A DNA stretch of 64,000 nt from the NCBI RefSeq assembly GCF_024181285.1, contig NZ_CP051201.1, forward strand, positions 1,612,001 through 1,676,000, given 5' to 3'. The stretch is from Treponema sp. OMZ 790. GTDB taxonomy: Bacteria > Spirochaetota > Spirochaetia > Treponematales > Treponemataceae. Both the position numbers and the translations under genes were made by a program. Below, piece by piece: positions 13,443-21,583 of the stretch. The notes under the pieces are model-generated. The model did no database searches, was not told the origin of the DNA, and saw only the letters and a program-made list of their open reading frames with translations. The stretch's first letter is position 1. Every line of letters starts with the position of its first letter.

Positions 13443-13663
13443 TTATTATTTCAAGCCACCCTTAAAGAGCGGTTGATTTCTTAACGTAAGTTTGTCCTTA
13501 ACATGTTAAGGAATTTGGTAAAAGCTAATCAGCCAGCCTTTACCGGTTTTTTTGATACTTTCCTTACCAAAAGCTTTACGCTTTGGCTATTTTTGTTCTT
13601 TCCCTTCCCTCTTAGTTTCAAATATCATTCGCTAAACACCTTGCAAAAGGCGTATAGCGAGCA
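13443..13663 (-). promoter_or_regulatory. rRNA leader with hairpin, conserved element and boxA-like site
   Basis: The leader from the nearer promoter opens with a hairpin (13629-13660) whose outer arms are TCGCTA / TAGCGA and inner arms ACGCCTT / AAGGTGT. It continues with the GATATTTGA-7-AGGGAAGGGAA element (13595-13632) also found in the spacer. GCTCTTTAAG at 13470-13461 resembles the E. coli rRNA boxA (TGCTCTTTAA). There is no coding potential here. Confidence 0.55.
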
Positions 13664-13669
13664 AAAGTG

Positions 13670-13699
13670 AGTATACATCATTTTCTCATCTTTTGTCAA
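13670..13699 (-). promoter_or_regulatory. rRNA promoter, proximal
   Basis: TTGACA at 13699-13694, 18-base spacer, TATACT at 13675-13670. Predicted start near 13663. The box and the next four bases (TTGACAAAAG) are the same as in the distal promoter. Confidence 0.75.
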
Positions 13700-13861
13700 G
13701 AGCTTTTTTCAAAAAAGTTTTAATTTTCTTTGGTCTTTTTTGCAAGTTTTCATCTTGCAAAACTTAAGGAGCTTTCCCTTCATTTAAAAGGTAAAACTTT
13801 CAAAACTTTTCTAGCATTTGCTGCCATTTTCAACGCTTCCGTCTCGCCGACGGTGAGAGGG

Positions 13862-13890
13862 AATATATCCCATTCCGTAACTTTTGTCAA
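13862..13890 (-). promoter_or_regulatory. rRNA promoter, distal
   Basis: TTGACA at 13890-13885, 17-base spacer, TATATT at 13867-13862. Together with the proximal promoter it gives the tandem arrangement usual for rRNA operons. The stretch between the two holds no gene. Confidence 0.7.
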
Positions 13891-13966
13891 GTACTTTGTG
13901 TATCTTTTTTTTAAAAATTTTTAAATATTTTTATAAAACATCACAAAGGCTGCAAATATGTAATTT

Positions 13967-14380
13967 TTAATACTCTTCCGGTTTAAGAATTACAGTGAAC
14001 AAGCTCTCCATATTCTTATCTCGATAAACGAAGCTCATGTTAAGCTTATCCTTCCTAAACTGCTCGACATTTGTTTGTGACTTAAATTCGGTACTAAGAG
14101 CTTCCTTTGTTGCAGCCTCAATCAAATTCCAAGCTTCAGCAGTATTATCTTCTTTAGCCATCGTAGTAAACGAGTAAACATATTGAAGAGTATGAGTACT
14201 TTCAATATATTCTACTGCATCAAGCTGAATATCATCCCCTATCTTTGTAGGGCATTGCTTATTTAAAGCGTCTGCTATAGCTTTGTAGTGTTTGAATTCT
14301 CCCTTTGCATTTTCTTTAGCACAGGAGGAAAAAAATACAAAACACATCATCAATACAAAAAAACTTATCTTTTTAATCAT
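13967..14380 (-). CDS. Small lipoprotein of unknown function
   Basis: 137 residues with a lysine-containing N-terminus, hydrophobic core and lipobox FSSC (Cys20), so it is predicted to be lipid-anchored. The mature part is soluble and mostly alpha/beta with no motif I recognise. AAGGAGAAA precedes the ATG. It is transcribed alone, between the rRNA promoters and the divergent pnt operon. A palindrome overlaps its ribosome-binding site. Confidence 0.8.
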   Translation of the reverse strand: MIKKISFFVLMMCFVFFSSCAKENAKGEFKHYKAIADALNKQCPTKIGDDIQLDAVEYIESTHTLQYVYSFTTMAKEDNTAEAWNLIEAATKEALSTEFKSQTNVEQFRKDKLNMSFVYRDKNMESLFTVILKPEEY

Positions 14381-14391
14381 TATGGTTTCTC

Positions 14392-14419
14392 CTTGACATA
14401 TGAGTCAAGAATGATTATA
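14392..14419 (-). promoter_or_regulatory. Lipoprotein promoter and palindromic operator or hairpin
   Basis: The -10 TATAAT is at 14419-14414 and is preceded by TG and one base, so it is an extended -10; no good -35 is seen. Downstream, CTTGAC-6-GTCAAG (14409-14392) is a perfect inverted repeat whose last bases run into the AAGGAG ribosome-binding site. It could be an operator or an mRNA hairpin. Confidence 0.55.
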
Positions 14420-14476
14420 CCAAAATACCCCTAAAAAGATAAGACCTCAAAGATTATTTCTGCCCGCAAATTTTAG

Positions 14477-14505
14477 TTGACGGCAAAGTTTTACTATGAT
14501 ATAAT
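14477..14505 (+). promoter_or_regulatory. pnt operon promoter
   Basis: TTGACG at 14477-14482, 17-base spacer, TATAAT at 14500-14505. AGGAGG precedes the first ATG at 14567. Confidence 0.75.
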
Positions 14506-14566
14506 AAGCGCTATTATGAGTGCAATTAATGGTAATATAAATTTTTGTACTCTCTAGGAGGATTTT

Positions 14567-15724
14567 ATGATTATTGGTATTCCTAAGGAAATCATGCATG
14601 GAGAAGACCGTGTTGCCGCAACTCCGGAAACATGCGAGCTTTTAGTCAAAGACGGACACAAGGTTTTAGTGGAAAAAGGAGCAGGTGAAGGTGCTTACTT
14701 CCATGACCCGGAATACGAAAAAGCCGGTGCCGAAGTAGTTTCTGATGTAAAAAAACTTTTTGCCGATTCGGAAATCATTTTAAAGGTAAAAGAACCTCTT
14801 TATAATGAGGCAATGGGCTGCCACGAAATCGATATGATGCATCAAGGACAGTATCTTATCACCTTTATTCACCCCGCAGCTCCGGTTAACCATGAAATGG
14901 TTAAAAACATGGCAAAAAAAGGCGTTATTTCTTTAACCCTAGACGGTGTTCCGCGAATTTCGAGAGCACAAAATATGGATGCTCTTACTTCAATGAGTAC
15001 ATGTGCAGGTTACAAAGGAATTTTAATTGCAGCAAACCTCTTGCCGCGCTTTATCCCTCAAATTTTCTGTGCTGTAGGTATGATTAAGCCTATGAACGTT
15101 TTAATCGTAGGGACAGGTGTAGGAGGCCTACAAGCCCTTGCAACAGCCAAAAGGCTCGGAGCCGTAACATATGCAGCCGATATTCGGCCTGCAGCCCGTG
15201 AACAGGCTCAGTCTTTGGGAGCTAAGATAATCGATTTAGGCGTTCCCGAAAATGAAGCTATCGGTGAAGGCGGCTACGCCCTTCATCTTAAAAAAGAGAC
15301 CCTCGAAAACGAAAGAAAGATGCTGGCTCCCCACATTAAGGACATGGACATAATCTTCCTTTCAGCCCTTGTTCCGGGAAAACTCGCTCCGGTTATCATC
15401 ACCGAAGAAATGGTCAAAACCATGAAACCTGGCTCGGTAATCGTCGATATTTCAATCGACCAAGGAGGAAACTGCGAATTGACACCTCCGGGTGAAGTTC
15501 TTAAAAAGCACAATGTACACCTTGTAGGTATTAAAAATATACCGGGTCTTCTTCCTTCGAGTTCTACATGGATGTTTGCCCAAAACATCTGCAACCTAAC
15601 CCGCTATCTTATCAAGGACGGAAAAATCGAGCTTGACCGAAACGATGACATTGTAAAAGGTATTCTTACCACTATTGACGGTGAAATCGTTCATAAGGGA
15701 GCCAGGGAGGCAATGGGTATATGA
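14567..15724 (+). CDS. pntAA: Transhydrogenase subunit PntAA (NAD-binding domain I)
   Basis: Soluble domain I of the proton-translocating NAD(P) transhydrogenase; it binds NAD(H) on the cytoplasmic side. The 385 residues begin with the IGIPKE motif. VGTGVGGLQA near residue 180 is the dinucleotide fold, followed by the acidic ADIRPAAREQ that selects NAD. IPGLLPSSST is also typical. It resembles alanine dehydrogenase, but the downstream pntAB and pntB settle the assignment. The start codon ATG has AGGAGG upstream. Its stop overlaps the pntAB start by four bases (ATGA). Confidence 0.95.
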   Translation: MIIGIPKEIMHGEDRVAATPETCELLVKDGHKVLVEKGAGEGAYFHDPEYEKAGAEVVSDVKKLFADSEIILKVKEPLYNEAMGCHEIDMMHQGQYLITFIHPAAPVNHEMVKNMAKKGVISLTLDGVPRISRAQNMDALTSMSTCAGYKGILIAANLLPRFIPQIFCAVGMIKPMNVLIVGTGVGGLQALATAKRLGAVTYAADIRPAAREQAQSLGAKIIDLGVPENEAIGEGGYALHLKKETLENERKMLAPHIKDMDIIFLSALVPGKLAPVIITEEMVKTMKPGSVIVDISIDQGGNCELTPPGEVLKKHNVHLVGIKNIPGLLPSSSTWMFAQNICNLTRYLIKDGKIELDRNDDIVKGILTTIDGEIVHKGAREAMGI

Positions 15725-16023
15725 GTCTGGAATTGATACTGGTTCTTGTCTTTGTTGTAACAACCCTTATAGGCTACAAACTGATCAAGAACGTACCAAG
15801 CCTTTTACATACCCCGCTCATGTCGGGTATGAATGCCTTGTCCGGCATTACCATTTTAGCAACTATGACCGCTACGGCATATGCAGTTACAACAGGAAGC
15901 AAGGTTTTCGGCTGTGTAGGGATCATTTGCGCTACAATAAACGTAGTTGCAGGCTTCGGTCTTACGGACAGAATGCTTAAAATGTTTAAAACGGGCAATG
16001 AATCTAAAGAGGATACAAAATGA
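15721..16023 (+). CDS. pntAB: Transhydrogenase subunit PntAB (membrane part of alpha)
   Basis: 100 residues with three hydrophobic segments; the N-terminal part of membrane domain II. In three-subunit transhydrogenases this segment is a separate gene, as here. It overlaps both neighbours by four bases (ATGA), a sign of coupled translation and equal stoichiometry. Confidence 0.92.
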   Translation: MSLELILVLVFVVTTLIGYKLIKNVPSLLHTPLMSGMNALSGITILATMTATAYAVTTGSKVFGCVGIICATINVVAGFGLTDRMLKMFKTGNESKEDTK

Positions 16024-18056
16024 CGGATACGGTTTATTATATTATTTGCGGAGTACTCAGCATCGGGGTTCTTTTAGGAATTAACATGATGAGTAAGGTA
16101 AAATCGGCAGTTAAGGGAAACTGCTTAAGCGCCCTTTGTATGCTGGCAGCCGTATGCGTAACTCTGTATAAATATCAGATCTTTTCTGCAGGAATGATGT
16201 GGGCAGGACTCGCAATAGGAGCGGCAATAGGTATTTATCTCACAATAAAAGTAGAAATGATTACCATGCCCCAAACAGTTGCCCTGCTCAACGGCTTGGG
16301 AGGAGCAGCTTCGGCTGTTGCAGCCCTCCTCACTCTGGCTGCTGCTAACGGCAAAACCGGCATCTTTGCTATTGTTACAGGCGGAATAGCCTTAGCAGTA
16401 GGAGCCCTGACCTTTTCGGGCAGCTTAATTGCAGCAGGAAAGCTTCATAAGCTTCTTCCTCAAAAGCCTACGGTTTTACCGGCACACCAGGCTTTGACCA
16501 CAATCAGCTTTTTAGGAATGATCGTCTTTATTGTTCTTCTTCCTATTAAGCCGGAACTTATGATGAGTATTTCGATTGCAGGGCTTGTTATAAGTATTCT
16601 TTTCGGTATTTTCTTTGCAATACGCGTAGGCGGAGCGGATATGCCGATTACGATTTCTCTTTTGAATTCCACATCGGGTGTTGCCGCCTCAATTGCAGGT
16701 ATGGCAATAGGAGACATTCTTTTGGTTTCTGTTGGAGGCATAGTCGGAGCTTCAGGCCTCTTGCTTACCCAGATTATGTGCAGGGCAATGAATAGAAGCC
16801 TCGCTTCAATTCTTTTCAGCAAAGCAGCTTCCCCCGCCAAATCGGCAAAGCCTGCTCAGCCTTCAGAACTTTCAGCTAAAGAAGCAGCAGAGAAGCAAAA
16901 TACGCAATCGGCAGAAACAAAACCGGCTCAAAACGAGCTTACGGCAACAGGCCATGCCGATAAGTCTCAGCTTCCCTCATGGTTTAGCGATGCTAAGGAA
17001 ATAATCTTTATTCCCGGCTACGGTATGGCTCTTTCTCAAGCCCAAGGCTTGGTAAAACAGCTGGCAGATAAGCTCGAATCAATGAGGAAAAACGTGCGGT
17101 TCGCCATTCATCCCGTTGCAGGAAGAATGCCCGGTCACATGAACGTACTCCTTTGCGAGGTTGACATCCCCTACGACAAGCTCTACGAAATGGAAACCAT
17201 AAATCCCGATTTTGACAAGACGGATTTGGCTATCATAATCGGAGCAAGCGACGTAGTAAACCCTGCCGCAAATACGGCGGAAGGAACTCCTATTTACGGA
17301 ATGCCTGTCTTGGCTGCAGAAAAGGCTAAAAAGCTCATAATCTGCAACTTCGACCTCCAGCCCGGCTATGCGGGAGTTCCCAACCCCTTGTATGAGCCTA
17401 ATCCAAACACCATGATGCTTTTAGGCGATGCAAAGGAAAGCATAAACACCATGCTCGACTCTCTTAGAACTAAGAGTGCAAGCGGCGGAGCATCAGTCAG
17501 TACAGGAGGCGGTAACACGGGTGAGGCTGCAAGCGGTAACCAACCGGCTGAAGCTCAAATCGGCCCTTGGTTCAACGAAGCAAGGGAAATCATAGTTATC
17601 CCCGGCTACGGCATGGCTCTTTCACAGGCCCAAGGCTTGGTAAAACAGCTGGCAGATAAGCTCGAATCAATGGGAAAAAATGTGCGCTTTGCCATTCATC
17701 CCGTTGCAGGAAGAATGCCCGGCCACATGAACGTGCTCCTTTGCGAAGTAGACATCCCCTACGACAAGCTTTACGAAATGGAAACTATAAATCCCGACTT
17801 CGATAAGACGGATTTGGCTATCATAATCGGTGCAAGCGACGTAGTAAACCCTGCTGCAAACACGGCGGAAGGTACTCCTATTTACGGAATGCCTGTCTTG
17901 GCTGCAGAAAAGGCTAAAAAGCTTATAATCTGCAACTTCGACCTACAGCCCGGCTATGCGGGAGTTCCCAATCCCTTGTATGAGCCTAATCCCAACACCA
18001 TGATGCTTTTAGGCGATGCAAAGGATAGTTTAAACAAGATATTGGAAAACCTATAA
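16020..18056 (+). CDS. pntB: Transhydrogenase PntB with duplicated nucleotide-binding domain III
   Basis: PntB normally has about 460 residues: membrane domain II and one NADP-binding domain III. Here it has 678. Residues 1-270 are the membrane part. A first domain III runs from W321 to about 480 and a nearly identical second one from W517 to 678, joined by an Ala/Pro-rich and a Gly/Ser-rich linker. Each copy has IPGYGMALSQAQ, IHPVAGRMPGHMNVLL, GASDVVNPAA and NTMMLLGDAK. In both, the usual KRS before the GYAGV motif is NFD. Cofactor preference is therefore uncertain. It is the last gene of the operon and ends at a strong terminator. Confidence 0.93.
   Translation: MTDTVYYIICGVLSIGVLLGINMMSKVKSAVKGNCLSALCMLAAVCVTLYKYQIFSAGMMWAGLAIGAAIGIYLTIKVEMITMPQTVALLNGLGGAASAVAALLTLAAANGKTGIFAIVTGGIALAVGALTFSGSLIAAGKLHKLLPQKPTVLPAHQALTTISFLGMIVFIVLLPIKPELMMSISIAGLVISILFGIFFAIRVGGADMPITISLLNSTSGVAASIAGMAIGDILLVSVGGIVGASGLLLTQIMCRAMNRSLASILFSKAASPAKSAKPAQPSELSAKEAAEKQNTQSAETKPAQNELTATGHADKSQLPSWFSDAKEIIFIPGYGMALSQAQGLVKQLADKLESMRKNVRFAIHPVAGRMPGHMNVLLCEVDIPYDKLYEMETINPDFDKTDLAIIIGASDVVNPAANTAEGTPIYGMPVLAAEKAKKLIICNFDLQPGYAGVPNPLYEPNPNTMMLLGDAKESINTMLDSLRTKSASGGASVSTGGGNTGEAASGNQPAEAQIGPWFNEAREIIVIPGYGMALSQAQGLVKQLADKLESMGKNVRFAIHPVAGRMPGHMNVLLCEVDIPYDKLYEMETINPDFDKTDLAIIIGASDVVNPAANTAEGTPIYGMPVLAAEKAKKLIICNFDLQPGYAGVPNPLYEPNPNTMMLLGDAKDSLNKILENL
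16980..18043 (+). repeat. Tandem duplication encoding PntB domain III
   Basis: Copy one is about 16980-17455 and copy two about 17568-18043, offset 588 bases (196 codons). Protein identity is almost complete from NVRF to GDAK. The DNA copies differ mainly at third positions, which argues against an assembly error. Confidence 0.9.
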
Positions 18057-18060
18057 ATTA

Positions 18061-18087
18061 AAGGGGCTTTAAAAAGCCCCTTTTTTT
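18061..18087. terminator. Terminator after pntB, shared with the convergent gene
   Basis: AAGGGGCTTT and AAAGCCCCTT form a ten-pair stem with a short loop, followed by TTTTTTT on the plus strand. The A-run on the left side gives T on the minus strand, so it also ends the gene whose stop codon lies within it (18069-18071). Confidence 0.9.
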
Positions 18088-18986
18088 GTTGCCTGGCGGT
18101 TTATCTCCTCCCATAAAGCATTACCTTCATGCGGTACACAATCTTGCACCCAATACCACCAAAAAAAGCCGCCTATAAAATTCTTCGTGTATCCGGGCAT
18201 ACCGTAATAACGGCGTATCATACTAAGTTTTGCTTTTTCATCGGCATTTTTATCGGTACTTCCGCATTCTCCTATGCCCAGTTTTGAGTTGGGGAAAACT
18301 TCTTCCAAATCGGCAAAAACTTTTTCCCAGTCAGGCTGAAAGCCTTCATTATCATCCTCGTAATAACTCACCAAAAGATAATCTACATTCTCTTTTATGC
18401 GGGAAGGAAGATAGGTTTTAAGCCAATCAAGCATCGAAATTTTTTGCATTCCGGGCGCAAAAGCATAAGCGGTTAACACGGTGATGCCTCCTTTTGATTT
18501 GATAAAATCGTAAGCTGCCGTTACCTTATCTGCAATCAATTTAGGATTTTTACCGAGCCAATCTTCTCCGTTAATTTCATTTCCGATCTCCCACATGTGG
18601 ATGTATTTTCCGAGAGTCTCATAGGCTGTTATAAAACGTTTTTTATAGGAAGATATCGTTTTGTATGATTTCATATCATAAGAATCCACGGGACAAGCCA
18701 ATATACGGGCAACTTTGCTAATTTCCCTAAAAATAGGAATATATGTTGAAAGAGGCTCGTCCTTAGACATAACAATACGTACTGTAGGTTTTGTCTTCAT
18801 ATCCTTGAGGGCTTTTACCACAGCTTCAAGTTTAACGGTTTCATACCATGAGTCATCTATCGTAAGCCCCAATATAAAGTCTTGGTTCAAAGAAAGTACC
18901 TTTGAACCTTGCTCTTGAGCAAACAGCACAGAGGCAAAAACACAACTTAAAAAAAACAGATAAAATCCTTTGTATTTTAACTTCAT
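18069..18986 (-). CDS. Secreted glycoside hydrolase-like TIM-barrel protein
   Basis: 305 residues with a signal peptide ending about at FA-QEQ (residue 23/24). The mature part reads as a clan GH-A type barrel: MWEIGNEING offers E137 as acid/base and LGIGECGST offers E240 as nucleophile, with an aromatic FFWWYWVQD strand near the end. The exact family and substrate are not clear to me. It starts two bases after the stop of the upstream TPR-like gene and has no ribosome-binding site, so re-initiation is likely. The enzyme role is inferred from the two glutamates. Confidence 0.6.
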   Translation of the reverse strand: MKLKYKGFYLFFLSCVFASVLFAQEQGSKVLSLNQDFILGLTIDDSWYETVKLEAVVKALKDMKTKPTVRIVMSKDEPLSTYIPIFREISKVARILACPVDSYDMKSYKTISSYKKRFITAYETLGKYIHMWEIGNEINGEDWLGKNPKLIADKVTAAYDFIKSKGGITVLTAYAFAPGMQKISMLDWLKTYLPSRIKENVDYLLVSYYEDDNEGFQPDWEKVFADLEEVFPNSKLGIGECGSTDKNADEKAKLSMIRRYYGMPGYTKNFIGGFFWWYWVQDCVPHEGNALWEEINRQATKKGAF

Positions 18987-18988
18987 AT

Positions 18989-19441
18989 TCAGAAAAAAAC
19001 ACGCTTAAAATTTATTTTTTTTGATTGGTAAAATTTTTTATACTTTACATCATCAAAGTCAAAATATCTGTAACCTACCCCTTTTTTAGACACAAGATTT
19101 TTCCATAAATTAAAGGCTTCATCCAAATTTCCTATTTCAAATGCATATTTTGCTTTCATATGTTCAATTTCAAAATCAAATAAATGCAATTCATCATTAT
19201 TTTCTATCATTCTGTTTAACCAAGACTCAGCAATACCCATGTTATTTTTTTGTATAGCGTGAATGAAAAAGCTTTTAGCATAATTATATCCCTGATTCCA
19301 TCTCGCTCCCGAACCGGGAAAAGCCTTCCATCCTTTCTCGGCGGCAGCAAAGCCTTCTTCTACTTTATTTTCTTGCAGTTTGGTTACGGCATCCTTGCCA
19401 TAAGAAACAACAACAGCATATCGTTCATCATCCAGCAGCAT
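18989..19441 (-). CDS. Small TPR-like protein
   Basis: 150 residues, cytosolic by prediction. Helical pairs such as AESWLNRMIENNDELHLFDFEIEHMKAKYAFEIGNLDEAFNLWKNL read as tetratricopeptide repeats. No enzymatic motif. GGAGG lies eight bases before the ATG. It is the first gene of a two-gene unit with the glycosidase-like gene that follows. Function unknown. Confidence 0.65.
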   Translation of the reverse strand: MLLDDERYAVVVSYGKDAVTKLQENKVEEGFAAAEKGWKAFPGSGARWNQGYNYAKSFFIHAIQKNNMGIAESWLNRMIENNDELHLFDFEIEHMKAKYAFEIGNLDEAFNLWKNLVSKKGVGYRYFDFDDVKYKKFYQSKKINFKRVFF

Positions 19442-19485
19442 ATAAATTCCTCCATAACACTTAATTTACATTTCATTTAATTTAT

Positions 19486-19514
19486 ATTATATCATCTATT
19501 CCGAATTATTTCAT
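19486..19514 (-). promoter_or_regulatory. Promoter of the 19441 gene
   Basis: TATAAT at 19491-19486 with TG one base ahead (extended -10). The -35 is weak (ATGAAA, 19514-19509, 17-base spacer). Confidence 0.5.
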
Positions 19515-19591
19515 CTGTGTTAGTTTTCCTATTTTTTAAATTCTCTTAATCTTTTTTTTGGAATACCGATAATCTATCACGAGGGACTATT

Positions 19592-20101
19592 ATGCTAAAA
19601 AAATACATAAGCTTTATACTATTTTGCATTTTTTTCACAGCTGCTTTTGCCGACACCTCGGCTTTTGCATGTTTTCAAAATAAGGATGCACATGAAAAAT
19701 GCAAAAATATTACGGAGCTGTTTGAAGATACTGTTTTTGACAAGTTTTTTGATGAAGGCTTTATTGCTACAAGCATCCCGGTAACCGAAATAAAATCGGA
19801 AAATGATATTTCGCTTGCAGAAATAAAATCTTTTTTTGAAGAAAGCCCTAACTACCTTATAATCTTTTATATGAAATACGGCCCCGAACTTCTATTCAAT
19901 AAAAAAACCGAGAAAAAAGAAGCGGATTGGCGGGAAATCGGCATACGGGCATTCGATTTTAGAACCGGAAAAGAAATATATAAAAAGAACATGGATATGA
20001 CCAAGTTTAAAGAAAACGGCCCCGAAAAAAAGGCCGAAAAACTGGCCGGCCAAATATCAACAGAAATCTTTGAAGCAATCAGCAGGAATAAGGAGAGATA
20101 A
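19592..20101 (+). CDS. Secreted protein of unknown function
   Basis: 169 residues with a signal peptide ending about at FA-DTSAF. The mature protein is charged, with an alpha/beta character (EDTVFDKFFDEGFIATSIPV). No known family is recognised. GAGGG precedes the ATG. It lies directly before the SPOR-domain gene: its TAA is followed at once by that gene's ATG, so the two are probably translated together and may act together at the cell envelope. Confidence 0.65.
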   Translation: MLKKYISFILFCIFFTAAFADTSAFACFQNKDAHEKCKNITELFEDTVFDKFFDEGFIATSIPVTEIKSENDISLAEIKSFFEESPNYLIIFYMKYGPELLFNKKTEKKEADWREIGIRAFDFRTGKEIYKKNMDMTKFKENGPEKKAEKLAGQISTEIFEAISRNKER

Positions 20102-21490
20102 ATGAACAAAAAAGTTTTATTTTCATTGATATTCATTATATCGTTTTCATGTATATGGGCGGTTTGGGAAGGAAACGGAGGCATAGGCTCCCCTACAGAT
20201 TTTCCTCCTGAAGGCTTGTTTGTCAGAAGCGATATGTTTCCGAAACACACCCTTTTGGAAATAACCAACCTTGAAAAAAACATTAAGGCTAGAGCCGTAG
20301 TTATAGGTCCATCAGGAATTCCGGGTCTTTTGGTCAGTCTCTCTCCCGAATTAGGAGAAAAACTAAATGTTCCTCGCGGAAAGGTTATAAGAATCAGGGT
20401 TTTCACGCCGAGTCCTGTAAATGAAGACGGAGATGACGGAAAAGATATTTCTACAACAATCACAGAATCCCAAGACTTGGATTCAAACCCTGCTCTTTTT
20501 GTCGCCTCACATTCCGAAGCTGCAACGGTAAATTTAAAACCCGAAAAAGAAAAAACCGAGCCGGTTTCTAAAAACAATGTATCGGATACCATCCTTTACG
20601 ATGATCTTCCGGCAGCTGAACCTGTTGTCGAAGAAACTCCTTTACATGAAGAAGAAACGGCCCCACTTCCCGCAGAAGAAAAAACGACAGATGTTCCGGC
20701 CGTCGAAGTTGTAACTCCTCCGGAAGAAAAGCCAGAACCTGTTCCCGAAGCACCGGTTATAACAAAAACGGAAATTCCTGCAGCTCCAATAGAAGTTCCG
20801 GCAATAACCGAAACCTATATGGAGCCGGCAAAAGAAAATCCGCCGATAACCGTAGAGCCGATAAAAGAACCCAAACCGGAAAAAGAGGCTCAGCCCGCTC
20901 CCGTAAGCGAGGTATCGACTCCTCAGGCACCCGTAAAACCAGAAGAAAAACAAGCTCCTGTTGAAGTCGTAGACTCCATCGTAGAACCTGTTAAAGAAAC
21001 TCCGCCTGAAAACAAGAAGGTAGATATCGTTGACGAAATAACTCCAAAAAGCGAACCCGTTAAAGAAGAACCTATTGCAGATAAGAGTGAAGAAGAACCG
21101 GTAGAGATTGAAGACATACAGGAAAAACCGGAAGAAACAACTTCTAATGACGATACGGATTCGGAAAACATATATACTGTGGAGAATGAGGAAAAAGAAG
21201 AAGAAACACCCGTAATACCCGTAATAACCGAAACGCCGGTTCTTTCGAGTAAACTTGAAAAGGGTAAAAACTATGTTCAAATAATAATTTATAACGACAA
21301 AGAAAATTGTGATGAAGTAGTAGAAAAATACGGTAAAAAATACCCCATGGTAGTTGAAGAAGACCTTGTAAAAAACAAAAAAAGGTATACCGTATTTGTA
21401 GGCCCCTTAAAAGTTGATGAAATCGGAGCGGCTCTTGAACGATTTAAAAAATTCGGTTTTAAAGATGCCTTTTTAAAGAAGGGTAGATAG
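20102..21490 (+). CDS. Envelope protein with RlpA-like N-terminus and C-terminal SPOR domain
   Basis: 462 residues. After a signal peptide (to about IWA) comes a region resembling the double-psi beta-barrel of RlpA (LLEITNLEKNIKARAVVIG, VPRGKVIRIRVF). A Pro/Glu-rich linker of about 270 residues follows, then a SPOR domain (KNYVQIIIYNDKENCDEV ... RYTVFVGPL). SPOR domains bind septal peptidoglycan lacking stem peptides. This suggests a periplasmic division or glycan-trimming protein, though the RlpA part may not be active. The linker is low-complexity, so its length may vary between strains. Confidence 0.75.
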   Translation: MNKKVLFSLIFIISFSCIWAVWEGNGGIGSPTDFPPEGLFVRSDMFPKHTLLEITNLEKNIKARAVVIGPSGIPGLLVSLSPELGEKLNVPRGKVIRIRVFTPSPVNEDGDDGKDISTTITESQDLDSNPALFVASHSEAATVNLKPEKEKTEPVSKNNVSDTILYDDLPAAEPVVEETPLHEEETAPLPAEEKTTDVPAVEVVTPPEEKPEPVPEAPVITKTEIPAAPIEVPAITETYMEPAKENPPITVEPIKEPKPEKEAQPAPVSEVSTPQAPVKPEEKQAPVEVVDSIVEPVKETPPENKKVDIVDEITPKSEPVKEEPIADKSEEEPVEIEDIQEKPEETTSNDDTDSENIYTVENEEKEEETPVIPVITETPVLSSKLEKGKNYVQIIIYNDKENCDEVVEKYGKKYPMVVEEDLVKNKKRYTVFVGPLKVDEIGAALERFKKFGFKDAFLKKGR

Positions 21491-21513
21491 AATCGATCAA
21501 TTGGTAATGAGCA

Positions 21514-21552
21514 ATGTGTAATTGGCAATTATACCAATTACACATTTTTTTT
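21514..21552 (+). terminator. Terminator after the SPOR-domain gene
   Basis: Arms 21514-21525 (ATGTGTAATTGG) and 21534-21545 (CCAATTACACAT) form a 12-pair stem with an eight-base loop, followed by seven T. Confidence 0.85.
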
Positions 21553-21583
21553 GCACAGGGCCTGCCATATTTTACCGGCCGGG

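Noticed and set aside
16980..18043. The PntB duplication as an assembly artefact
   Set aside because: The copies differ at many third positions and in their flanking linkers, so they are separate sequences.
20568..21280. Long minus-strand frames opposite the SPOR-domain linker
   Set aside because: They are the reverse of the Pro/Glu codons; composition is biased and no start signal is seen.
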